The notes beneath the pieces were generated by a model, which had not been told where the DNA came from, searched no databases, and worked only from the letters and a program-made list of their open reading frames with translations. The position numbers were made by a program, and so were the translations under genes. Positions 11,104 through 22,023 of a DNA stretch of 64,000 bases are shown here, piece by piece (the stretch's first letter is position 1; every line of letters starts with the position of its first letter). This DNA comes from Chlamydoabsidia padenii (taxonomy: Eukaryota; Mucoromycota; Mucoromycetes; Mucorales; Cunninghamellaceae). Where the stretch lies: positions 62,001 through 126,000 of the forward strand of contig JAIWND010000003.1 in NCBI GenBank assembly GCA_025330725.1, read 5' to 3'.

Positions 11104-11723
11104 GTGTGTGATTTGTATATTTAATAGAAAAAAAAAAAAAAAAAAAAAGAGGAAGAGAAACAAAAGAAATAAAATTGTCGGGAAAACAAAAATTTAAGTG
11201 TTGAGATACCTGTGACTACAAGATGCGATCCCCGAAAATGAATTTTGACCAATCATAGTCTATTCACAAGAATAAGGGCGGAACTTCGGAGGGCTTGTCA
11301 ACCACCAGATAAGCAGAAAGCGAGGGAGTTTACATATACCGGTGTATAATCTTGTCCGCAAAGAACATGATTGTCATTTGATAATTTTGAGATTCAAGCT
11401 CCATGTCATTGATGCAGAAGAAGGGGATAGACTTCAACCTGTGTTTATCAGGAACGATGAATCAGATAAGCAACCATCCATCGAAAGGTCGCTTTTTCCA
11501 GGAAATTATTTAAACGCCGACAGATCATCAAAAAGGGCACTTGTTTGAATCCAAGTGGATAACATGGTAGTATGTATAATATAATCAACCTTTATTAATC
11601 ATTGTTAAAATAATCAAAAATAAGCATCATTGCTTCAGGGAAAGGGGGGGATATTTACTATACGAAGAGAGTGATGACTAGAGGGTAAGGCTATGCAATA
11701 AAATAAGGGGTGACTTTTGTCAA
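11104..11723. other. NFS1 upstream region
   Basis: Contains an A-tract leader next to NFS1 and a weak box core CGGGAAAA at about 11179. The plus-strand open stretch at 11342-11548 lacks an ATG start and resembles nothing known. No gene supported. Confidence 0.5.
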
Positions 11724-12724
11724 CTATTGTAGATCAGATTGTCTAAAGGATATGGAGATAATAGTGATGATGATGTTCAGCTGAATAACTTGGTTTCTAT
11801 TTCGCTGGTACCGATTCCGTAAGTCAATGCAGGTCCGACAAACATCACGAAGAATAGATATGTCCATAGAAGTAAGTACCGGATCTACATATACCAATAA
11901 AGAGAATATCCACATTACCTAAAACATAAAATGAAAAAGTAGCATAAGCATAACCAGCATGGTCTGTCTTTATATGGTACGAAAGAGTTTGACTTACGTG
12001 ACAACTCCATGTATTTTCTAGGGACGATGATAAAGATGTGTCTTCTATTGCGGACTGTAACCATTCCTTGTTAAGTTTTAGTAGCTTCAATATTGTTTTC
12101 TAATAAAAAAAAAAAATAAGAGTTGATCTTTCCTATATTTTGTATTGTTTTTGTGTATACCTGTTGTAGTGGAGCGATGGTTTCTAATAATCGAGAATCA
12201 TCCATTTTCAAAGTGGTACAGTAGGCGCGCCACTGTTGGTTTGTCACTGGCATTCCTGGTGATGATACAATCGTGTGTTTGGTGTTTTGTTGTTTCTATA
12301 AGATATATAAATGGTCAATAGATATCCACAATGTCAAATTGGAGTAAAGAAAATAACACTTACAGTACGAAAGGCTTCAAAGCATGACACAAATAACTTT
12401 TGCCATTCGAGGTCAGGAAGCACATTAGGATTGGTTGGAGTATCCTTGGTGAATTGATATTCAAAGGGAAGATCTAGTTGTTTGATTTGTTGTGGAGGTG
12501 GTGCAATAACAGTTTGAAGACACTTTTCTGCTTGTTGCCTATATAAAAAAAAAAAGAGTGAGCGTTAGTGTTAGTTAGATCTGTATGAGTGGTTCTTACC
12601 TGACAAGAAGCAAATAGTCTTCGCCTGATACTGGTATTCCATTAACAAGTTCTGCTTCTTTTTTTTCAATAGCAAATGCTTTTCTTGATAGAGTGTCATC
12701 GACCTTGTCTTGATCAATCTTCAT
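11724..12724 (-). CDS. Gemin2/SIP1-like SMN complex protein
   Basis: Gemin2 binds the Sm ring and SMN during snRNP assembly in the cytoplasm. Five exons (12724-12600, 12538-12364, 12295-12161, 12099-11998, 11918-11724) give 732 nt, 243 residues, close to Gemin2. Similarity is by pattern: VSGEDYLLLVRQQAEKC corresponds to the Gemin2 TPQEYLRRVQIEA segment, QQWRAYCTTLKMDD to the GWKKFC segment, and VMWIFSLLVYVDPVLTSM followed by ILRDVCRTCIDLRNR and VIQLNIIITIISI to the WLYALLACLEKPL / LIRQLARRCSEVR / LNLLICLV helices. A start at 12724 is preferred; an in-frame ATG at 12805 would add a low-complexity extension. It is divergent from CWH43, with 209 bp between the two ATGs. Confidence 0.72.
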
Positions 12725-12846
12725 TTGCTGTGCATAAAAAATGTCGTTGTTGGGGTCCAGAGATAAAAAAGAAAAAGAAAAAAGAATAGCCGAAGATCCG
12801 AACACCTGTAAATTTCAACCTTTTTGAATGTTCCACCATCGGAGAT

Positions 12847-12860
12847 CGGGCTTTGAAAAG
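12847..12860. promoter_or_regulatory. Variant CDE/CHR-like box in a divergent promoter
   Basis: CGGGCTTTGAAAAG lies between the divergent starts of the Gemin2-like gene (about 125 bp) and CWH43 (about 75 bp). One base differs from the common core CGGGATTTGAAA. Confidence 0.45.
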
Positions 12861-12933
12861 TAATCAAACACAAAACTGTGCTTCTCATTTTTCCCTTTTC
12901 TCTTTTCTTTCCCAGTGAACACTTGTCCTTCTC

Positions 12934-15900
12934 ATGGCGGAAAAGCATACAGCTTCTTCTGCTCACCATGAGCCAACTCCTATGACTATTGCAAAGGTAA
13001 ATATATAAAAAAAAGACATACTCAAGCTTATAAAAGTGCTTTTAACAAGACGCGCCCATTGATATAATGGAACTGGCGTGAGTATCTTCTAATTGACAAT
13101 TCACCCATATATCTACTCCACTTGCTTTCTTCTAGATTCCTGCCAAACTTATTTCCTATTCACACACAATATTCGCATATAGTAAGTAAGGGAATTAAAA
13201 AGGGGAATAGTCAAACTCATTAATGCTAACCGTCTTTTACATATAGGCGCCTTCCTAATTGCCTTGTTTGCTGGCTGTTATACTCATTATGAAAAGATCG
13301 TACAAAACGAATACTATGGTTACCCTGACGTAAGTAAAACAAAATGAACAAATTTAATATCAGTGCAACACTCTGACCATCGTTCTCTCTCTCCTTTTTT
13401 TCTTTTTTGTTGTGTTGTTGGTATTATTGCATCTTTATAGGAATGGTAAGCAAAAACATAAAGTCAAGTCTGACAAGGGTGTGTGTGTTTGTGGGAACTA
13501 TCAAGCGCACTATGATACTAATTGTCTTTGTGTATTATAGGTTCCCTAGTGTCAGCGCTACTACTGGTGATCGGTATCCAGCTCGAGCCATATTTCAAAT
13601 CTTCATTGCTCTGACTTCTGGTCCACGATTTGCCTTGGTATTCCTTTGGTATTATTACACAACCCGCTCTTCTGGTTCCAGCTCACCTGCTTTTGGCAAG
13701 TTTTTGCTTATTGTTGGTCTGGTACGAACAATCTCCTGTGGTGGCTGGACTTATATTACAAGCACCGATGACCATCTGGCTCATGACATTGCAATGATTG
13801 TCTACCTTGTCTGCACTCTCCCTTGGCAACTGGGTAGTTTGTACACCACTCCGAAAAGAAACCATGCAGCTTTAAAGTGGCGTCGATTCTTTACCATGGC
13901 CTTCTTTGCCTCTCTTCCTCCTATGATTTACTTCTTCCTTCAACACAAGATTCACAAAGTACCTGGTGGTAAGTAGGGTGGGTGGGTGTAAAAAAGAATT
14001 ATCTTCACGTGCTCGATCACTTGTTAACTTGTCTTTTTTTGTTTTTTTATGTAATAGCCTATACGACATACGCGTTTTTTGAATGGTCCTTGATCTTATA
14101 TGATGTGGCATTTGATGCGGTCACTGCTCTTGATTTCCAAACCTTTGAATTCACCATCGTTGACTTGTCTGGTAATAGCACACCCAATCCTGTATCATTC
14201 TCAAAAGAAGGGTAGGTCTAGAAAAGGAAAATGTAATAACTCGGGATTTGAACTACTAACACTCGATCTTCATTTCTTCTTATAGATCGGCGACAATTCC
14301 GGGGTAACAAACAAAAAAAAAAAAAAAAAAAAAGAGACAAGAACAAAGTAGCAGGCTAAAAATGAAAGTATACTGGTAATTAACAGGGGATTTATTCTTT
14401 TTTAGTCACGCAGAAGACGCCATCTCGCCAATTGCACTACGGTCTTTGACTTTGGCAAGAGGTTTCATCACCGAAACTTACCTGGGTAAGATATATATAT
14501 ATATAATTATATATAAAACTTTGCTTCTCGTAACTCACCAACATCACATTTATACTTATTATAATAGCTTATGTCTTTTGGTCTATGCTCACATCACTAG
14601 CTCTTCTTATCTGGTATGTAAAAAAAAAAAAAAGAACATAAAGGTGATTAAAACATTCATTGTCTTATTAATAATGTCTCTATTTAGGTACTTCCCCCTA
14701 TGGCATATGGGTATCTCTGGATTTGAAGCATTCCTATTCATCACATTGTCACCAATGATTCTCGGTATTGGTCCTGTTCGTCGTCTGTTTGCAAGATATC
14801 GTGGATTCTTCCATCTTTTGTCTCTAATTGGTGTAGCCTCTTACTTGAAAGTGGATCCTGTCTGGCGTTTATCTTTGACTGCGGTCGGTCTTGGCATCAG
14901 TTTAACAACATGGTGCGCCACTTGGTTTGAAACTCGTGATCACGTCGGTACTTTGGATCGATCGATTATGATTTGGGGTCTTGGTCTTTTAGTACACAAC
15001 GTTATGAAGATGGCCTGGTGGTCCGAAAATCCTATCTGGCCAATCATGCACAAAGCAAATGGTGGTATCAACGAAATTGGAATTGCTCTCGGTATTATTG
15101 CTTCTCTAGAGGTATTTGCTCGTGACATAGCAAACCCTGTAACGTTGGCTTCCTCTGGAAACCCTGTGGCATCAAAATCGAATGACGGATCAAACTGGTT
15201 ATTAGCCTCGGCTGGATTTGGCTCCTTGTTGTTTGCTCTTCACTCCATGTATACAGACTCCTCAACTATCATGCGGTGGTCGGTTGATGGTTATCCTGCG
15301 TATGGACCAGAACCTGTTCCTTGGGGTGTAGCCACTATTGGAGCTTTGGCCTTTGGATTACTACTATCTTCTCATCGCCGTTTGGTCACTAGCTTGCCTT
15401 GGTTTTTGCTAGGCTGTGGTGGTTGTACTGTATTCTATGTATATTCTGGTTGGACGGCATTTTACGGTGGTCTTGTTTTGGGTATGGTTTTATCCTCTTT
15501 GGTGTCTGTGCTTGTCCGATCTATCACATCCCATGGTGTATTCAAAACATTATTCACTTCCTTCATGGTCTACAACATTCTGTGCTTGGCCCATGTGTGG
15601 GTTGTCGCCTATGCATTTGTCCCCGGTGGTGTATATGCACGTGAACGTACAAACTGGGTACTTGGCTCGATGATGCTCTTGATTGGTGCTGGCGTATACA
15701 ATGCACGCAAAGCTGATGTAAATGGTCAAGCTGGTACTGGTATAGGGGCTTGAAGATCAAAAAGGTGACTCAATTACATATCGTCAAGGACACTCGCTTT
15801 TTAAGCCGCCTCTCTATTGCTGGTATTTTGGTGTCTTCTATCCTTGTGGCTCTCAACCGAAACCTATCTGCTGTGTCGCCTGCTCCATTTACTACTTCTG

Positions 15901-16241
15901 CCAAATCTTTTACAGCTGCTATCTGGACCATTCATTTTGCATTAGATGATGATATGTGGGCTAGTGAAGTCCGAATTCGTGATGCTCTTCGTGATCTGGA
16001 ATTGGATGTTGTGGGTAAGTTTAAACAACGTAAAAGATAGAGCATATGTGAAACTAACTCTATCCTCCTCCTTTTATTTTATTTTATTTATATTTAACTC
16101 TAGGATTGCTTGAATCGGACACCCAAAGAATCATCATGGGTAATCGAGACTGGGCTCAATTTATCGCTGAAGATCTCGGCTACTATGTGGATTATGTAAG
16201 CACCACAACAAACATCATCATTGTAGGGGATGGTACTAACA

Positions 16242-16275
<34 letters not shown>

Positions 16276-16906
16276 CTTCTTCTTGTGACAGGGACCATCA
16301 ACAATGAAACACACATGGGGCTGCCTTATGCTCTCAAAGTTCCCTATCATCAAATCAACCCACCATCTTTTACCATCACCTGTTGGCGAACTGGCGTGTG
16401 CGATTCATGCAACTTTGGATGTATATGGACAACCTGTTGACTTTATTGTCAGCCACAATGGACAAGAAGAAGATCCTGTGGACCGAGAATTACAAACGAC
16501 AGAGCTGGCTCGAATTATGCGTACAAGTCCCAACCCCTTTGTTTTCCTTGGTTATGTCGTGACAAAGCCTCATGAATATCTCTACAACCTCCTATTTGAT
16601 GGCGGTGACATGAACGACATTGATACGACGGACGATTGGGATCGCTGGTGTGAATACGTTGGTTATCGTGGATTACGTCGTGTGGGCTATGCACGTATCA
16701 GTCATGGCAAGATCACCGATACTGAAATCCAAAGTGGCAAATTCCAAGTGGTGGACGATCCTAAACAATACTGGAAGGCATCTTATGATCAAGTCCCGGA
16801 ATCCTCCATTCCTCCCGAATTGCGCTATCCTCAAATGTTCCATGGTAATGGTGTCCGCGGTCATCGGTATCATGTCTTTAACGAACCTCGTTATTATAAT
16901 CATTAG
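12934..16906 (+). CDS. CWH43: CWH43, GPI-anchor lipid remodelling protein
   Basis: ER/Golgi membrane protein that replaces the diacylglycerol of GPI anchors with ceramide; the fungal form fuses a PGAP2-like membrane domain to a C-terminal exonuclease/endonuclease/phosphatase-like domain. Thirteen exons: 12934-12996, 13136-13181, 13247-13329, 13441-13445, 13541-13968, 14058-14211, 14286-14303, 14406-14485, 14568-14613, 14688-15717, 15765-16014, 16104-16195, 16292-16906; sum 2910 nt, 969 residues (yeast Cwh43 is about 950). Motifs: [20 protein letters not shown] at the start of the PGAP2-like domain, many hydrophobic helices, then TAAIWTIHFALDDDMW, LLESDTQRIIMGNRDWAQ, YGPSTMKHTWGCLMLSKFPI, TDDWDRWCEYVGYRGLRRVG and KITDTEIQSGKFQV. 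Exon 4 is only 5 nt. The frame change at 15718-15764 needs a 47-nt (or 38-nt) intron. Confidence 0.95.
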
Positions 16907-17062
16907 TGGTAGTTTAGTGATAGTTTTTATTATTGTTATTTATTGTTGGTAATAGAATAAAGTATGTTTTTTTTTTTTTTTTCTTAACTGTGATCATTCA
17001 TGTCGCCCCACACAATTTAAACCCAGCCCTTATGCAACCCGTAGTGGAATCAAAAAGCGGGG

Positions 17063-17101
<39 letters not shown>

Positions 17102-17441
17102 GTCTCGGTGTGCCTGAATCGTTTAACAGATATGAACTCTGTTGAGTAGAATATAAAACATTAGCAATAGTGGCACTGTAGGATATTCTTTTTTTTTTTT
17201 TAAAGTTTAGTGTATTGGTCTTGGTACCTTTTTCAACACTGTATGCGGGACCTTGATGGTGGTGTGTCACAAGTTCAAAAATGTGGCGGGTTTTATAAGG
17301 CGGGTTTTCTCCCTCCCCCCCCCTTTTTTTTTTTCTTCTTCTTTCTTTTTCTCTCTCTCTCACTTTTATTTACTTAAAAAAAAAACTCTTCCTTCTTCCT
17401 CTTCTTTATTCTATATTCTGTAAAATCAAAACCTTATTATC
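16907..17441. other. Region between CWH43 and the tubby-like gene
   Basis: CWH43 3' end (AATAAA near 16954), a 37-nt T run at 17064-17100 and, before the next gene, two GGCGGGTTTT copies 14 bp apart (about 17285 and 17299) in a CT-rich leader. No gene seen. Confidence 0.55.
17064..17100. repeat. Poly-T tract (37 T)
   Basis: Intergenic homopolymer run. Confidence 0.9.
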
Positions 17442-18902
17442 ATGTTTTCGGTAGACGAATCAGTCACTCATTATACTTTGGCCAAACATCCACGCAACCC
17501 AGCCATTGTTAACATAAAAAACAAGCGAACGAATGAACTTCGATATATCAAGATTAGACATCGTCTGGCCAACTTTTACGCAGTCTCGTTGGTGGATCCT
17601 AGTAAGTAAACAAGTTGAACAATGATAAGACTTGAACTAATTCTTTTTTTTTTTATATATATATATATCTTTTAATGATATAGAAACCTTTGATGTATGG
17701 GCGGAAACTCAAGTGAAAAGTGCCGGAGCTAGACTCAAACCTATTACTTTACAAGGCTACAAGGACTCGGTGGCACTTAAGGATACCTCCTTGTTTGGTT
17801 TTGAATGGTCCTTTGAATGGGAGAACCAGAAATACAAATGGTAAGTGATATAAATAGAATAGGATGAACTTTTTATTTAAAAAAAACCAACTTGATCCCT
17901 TCTCTTGGCAATAATCATAATAGGGTACGAGAAAGTCCAATACGACCAAGCTTGGAATGTAGAGCAGTGATTGGCCGTGGTAATGATATCTGTGTGGCTC
18001 AATATTTACCACGTGGGGTGAAAAACGAATACTTTGGATTGGTCTCTGTGCTTGGATATAATTTGACAAGGTGCCAAGTGGAAGATCAAAAGGCCATGGA
18101 ATTACTTTTGATCACCTCATTGATGACCATATTGGACAAGGCAGGCGACAATGGTTGGAAAAAAGAAACAAGTGGTGGATTCCTGGAACCGAATGAAATT
18201 CCTAGCGTGCATCATCCAGGTGATGATGATGATAATGAAGGCAATGACTCTGACTCGGATAGTACTCATCGTTTGGGCGGTAAAGAACAACAACAAAAGG
18301 AAAAATCCGAACGAAACATCGAACAAAGGTTACAATGGATGTTGGAAAAGGATGTTCGTCGATCTCAGAAACAGTTAAAAAGACAACAGACTGGTTATGC
18401 ATCACAACAACAAAGTCCTTTGGGTAGTCCTCGTGGATCATCATCTCCTATTCCGTCACCTTCTACCAGTACACATGATCTTCGACTCAGTCAGCAACGT
18501 CAACAATTGGAACACCTCAGTCAGGTCCTATCGGCAATGAAACATTCGGGTGATGCCACTGCAACTTTACCCTCCTATTTTGTACAACAAACAACAGCCA
18601 CGGGCCCAACAACACAATTGCAATCGATGTGGGATAATAACAATTATCACGAGCAAAAACAACAACAACAACAACAACAACAACAGGACGAGGATGAAGA
18701 TTATGGTATTCCTTCTCGGCACCATAATAGTCATCATCGATCTCAATCTCAACGTCGACTATCAGCAACGGATCCCTATCGTGTTGCCGCTCTTCCATAT
18801 CAACGTGCACCCCCGTCCATGACGTCGTATACAACAAACAACAATCGTTACTCCGTGCCTGTCCCTCCACGCCAATACTATATACAACAACATCAACGTT
18901 AA
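17442..18902 (+). CDS. Tubby C-terminal-like / LURP-one-related domain protein
   Basis: Three exons (17442-17601, 17684-17840, 17924-18902) give 1296 nt, 431 residues. The first ~190 residues look like a compact beta-rich domain: RYIKIRHRLANFYAVSLVDP, LFGFEWSFEWENQKYKWVRE, LECRAVIGRGNDICVAQYLP, ending in helix AMELLLITSLMTILDKAGDN. The order of an aromatic W-x-W-x(5)-Y-x-W core followed by a terminal hydrophobic helix is what tubby-like/LOR proteins show, but I assign the family by pattern only. The remaining ~240 residues are disordered: acidic DDDDNEGNDSDSDS, a coiled-coil stretch, poly-Q and Tyr/Pro-rich tail. Possibly a phosphoinositide- or membrane-associated adaptor; function unknown. 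Confidence 0.6.
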
Positions 18903-19210
18903 TAGCTTTTGTTTATCATATTTTCCCTTCTCCCACCCCTTTATTTAGGCTGTATTTACTGGTTGTGTATATGTTATATTTTAAATAAATAAAAAAACCA
19001 CCCCCTCTTTATAAATAATCTATAATGGTGACACTTTATTACAGGCAAATACAGATATAAAATGATGATGGCTTTTTATTTATTATTATGGTGGTTGACT
19101 AAAGGGACTAGTATGATATGTGGATGGGTTTCTAAAATGTGTGGATGTATAATGTGTAAATGTGGCAAAAAATTAATGCGTTTGGACCATGTGTGACAAA
19201 TAAAAGGGAT
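18903..19210. other. Convergent 3' region
   Basis: 3' ends of the tubby-like gene (AAATAAATAAAA near 18981) and of the ERT1-type gene. Nothing else seen. Confidence 0.6.
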
Positions 19211-21378
19211 TTACCGAAGAATAGGCAGGAACTAGTTAATATAAAATAAACAAATCAATAAACAAATCAAATGTGTCATGTTCCTTTTATATATAGTATG
19301 GCTACTTACATTTCCCACAATAACACTTGGTAGATCAAAGATATCACGCTTGATGATGAAACAAAAGGTACACGGCACCACACGTTTCGTCGGACTGACA
19401 AGGATGCAAGAGCTATAAACCGCAGAGTCCGTGTTATCAAAAGCATGTAGGGCATATTGTTCCCAGTATTCTATGGCCGATGAATTGCTCATCAGCTTCC
19501 AAAAAAAAAAGTAGTAGTTAGACGATGCATCAACACACATACCCGCCCTCTTTCCTACTTACTTCATATATGTATGTCTTTTTGTTCATCAAAGTATCCT
19601 TGGGCCATTGTGTTAACAAAGAGAATTCTTTTCCCACCAAAGCGATTTCGCCAGTCCGCCGCCATACAACCGTAGGTGTCCCCGAGTAAGTGATTAACTT
19701 TTCATATTCCAATAATGTTCTTTGTAAGCATTTTTCGGTAAATATCAGATCATCGGTAGTCAGGTTCATCATGGAAGCCAATACTGAAGGTCGGAAGAGG
19801 GCCAAGGCGCGACTGATCCGCATCAGATCTTCTTGAGTCATACTATGTGCATAATAAAAGAAGAAAGTGAGTACCTTCATCTTGAGTCACATTTTCCCTT
19901 CCCTATTCAACTTACTTTTGACGTGCATACTTGACCAAGTAATGATATCCTTCAGCATAACTGAATGGTTGAGTCACACTAGAGTAGGCCATTTGAGGAG
20001 TCACCAATTGATTTCTTCGTTTAACAGCTGTGCCGCCAGGAGTGGTTGGATTTGTTACCTTGGTTACAACTGCACCTTCACCATAAGGGGACATGGATGT
20101 AGCACCCGGGGATGATATTTGAGATGTACCGATCGCAGATGATGTTATCGAGTGTAACGGAGAGTGGTTTGTCGATGTTGTTGAAGTGATTTGATTTTGG
20201 TGAGAGGTCGATGATGACGATGATGATGATGATGGTGGTGGTGGTGGGTGTGATAATGGTAATTGAGTTGTCGAATCGATTGGTAGAGGTATTGTAGATG
20301 ATTGTGCTATGCCGTTAGGGTAGTTATTATGTGGTGTCATTATTGTTGAATTGGATGAAGAGATTGAATGAAGTGTGTTTGTCGGTGAGCCTGTAATAAA
20401 GTTGTTGGTAGTAGGTATCGGATCGACAGATGGTGAATTGGACCACATGTTGACCAAATCGGAGGCTTTACCAAATTGCTGATGATGTGGAGACTGGCTA
20501 TTAGGAGAGTAAGTTTGTTGATAAGGTGTTGTATTGAGCATATTCGAAAGCATTGAGTATTCCAAATTGGTGGCAGAAGATCCAAATCCATAATCCAAGC
20601 CAAGTATTGAAGTGTTGTTCATTAAATTTGTTGTTGATGTGTCTAACGTATCACAAAAAGAAAGAGCATAAATGTCGATACAGAAGAAGGGTATTTTTTA
20701 ATAGAAAAAGAGTAATATTTACCTTGGTGATGAAGTTCAGTCATGGGGTTCCCAAAAGTAGTGTTGTCCAACTGTTCAATAGGTGGTTGTGATTCCAAAT
20801 CAGATCTACCAGGGTGATAGTTCTGTTGTGACACTGGTGGTGATCTGGCGGCATCTAATGATATAAATGTAAAAATATTAACATTAGCGATCTAAGTCAC
20901 AAGGATGTGAATACAAATCATACAACCTAGTTATCTATCTATTCCAAGTCATGGTATGTGAAGGGCAGGAAGGATTGTACTTACCGTCAATGTCCTGAAG
21001 ATACTTTGCTTTCTTCCTAGTTCCATCGGCACAAGTTGAAGCCAAACCACGTTTGATACAACGATGACAGGGTCGACCTAAAGTAATAATAACAAATGAT
21101 AAAAAATAAAATAAAAAAATACATGGGTGAGTGGTATTGAAGACTATAAAGATCATTAATAGTGAACCCCTTCCACCAATTCCTTACCATCATCGCAAGT
21201 TAAATGAGCCTATGTTATGTTAACGATAAAAAGAGAAGAAGGTTAAGAGTGTTTTTCAAATTAGCCATATAGCACTAGTTTACTTTATTACCTTTTGGCA
21301 ATGAATACATGCCCTTGCAGCCTTCTTTTTCCTTACTGCTTGTTTTTGAGAAGGATCCTGCTGATTGTTTTCTGGCAT
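19211..21378 (-). CDS. ERT1: Zn2Cys6 transcription activator with PAS domain (ERT1/AcuK type)
   Basis: Fungal regulator of gluconeogenesis and non-fermentable carbon use. Eight exons (21378-21292, 21209-21188, 21077-20985, 20854-20723, 20642-19916, 19842-19563, 19495-19310, 19231-19211) give 1548 nt, 515 residues. The binuclear zinc cluster is near the N-terminus: ACIHCQKAHLTCDD then [16 protein letters not shown], spacing C-x2-C-x6-C-x5-C-x2-C-x8-C, followed by the basic linker [14 protein letters not shown] long Ser/Thr/Asn/Pro-rich region with poly-Pro/poly-Ser follows. The C-terminal third carries the ERT1 region, including [15 protein letters not shown], the PAS-like [20 protein letters not shown], and the terminal SVIVGNFLPILR, matching the ...VIVGQFLPI end of ERT1/AcuK. 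A CCAAT box lies about 135 bp upstream. AcuK versus AcuM paralogy is not resolved here. Confidence 0.85.
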
Positions 21379-22023
21379 CGTGGACTGATCAATAGAGAAT
21401 CATAACTTTCAATAAAAGCTAGATTTGGGAGAGAAGAGTGAGGCAGAAAGGAGTCAGAAAGAAAAAGGACCTCTTGGTCCTAATTTACAACCCGACGATC
21501 TTACTTTTTCAGCCAATCAAATGTTGATTCCTCAAAAATGATTTTGTACTTGAAGCACCGCCGCTCTAAAGAAAAGGAAGTTGAATCATGCAAAAGAGTG
21601 ACAGATGATGGGAAAGCTGTCTATTCCCAATCATCATTCCATAGAAATGTCAAGTTTGATTGCTTAAAGTATAGTTTTTTTTTCTCTTAAAAGTGCTGAT
21701 CGTGATCACCCCTAGAGAAAAGTTCTAAACGAGTGACAGCAATTAGTAAGCATATATGAATCAAAGTGAGTCTTGGTAAAGGGATCATCATTTTCATTCT
21801 TATCAAACAAAATGTTAATTTTTTATGTCAACATCAATTTTTACAGTTGTAAATTAAGTACCAGCTTTATTGATTCAAATGTAAATTAAAGAAGGGTGAG
21901 ATATCTATTAATAAGATATACGTTAAAACTAGATATCAGCTAAAGTATGTGTTGTGATGGGTAGACTATATCAGTTACAAGGAGGGAGAGAAGACAAATC
22001 ATTCCAGATGGAGATATTAAAGA
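21379..22023. other. ERT1 promoter and start of lipase tandem unit 1
   Basis: Has a CCAAT (about 21512), a weak CCCGAC core near 21490 and, from about 21760, the 3' flank of lipase 1, which is repeated beyond lipase 2 at 25118 onward. No gene seen. Confidence 0.5.

Noticed and set aside
11342..11548. 68-codon plus-strand open stretch
   Set aside because: Starts with GTG, has no similarity I recognise and lies in the NFS1 upstream region.
11745..11753. ATATCCTTT on the minus strand, identical to a U12 donor, in the last exon of the Gemin2-like gene
   Set aside because: The coding frame continues through it in agreement with the Gemin2 C-terminal helix, and no U12 branch element or AC/AG acceptor follows before the stop.
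15720..15760. CWH43 as a pseudogene because of the stop at 15753
   Set aside because: Both halves are fully conserved and a GT-AG intron restores the frame.
17892..18870. Several overlapping long open stretches on both strands
   Set aside because: Shadows of the Gln/Asp-rich tail of the tubby-like gene.
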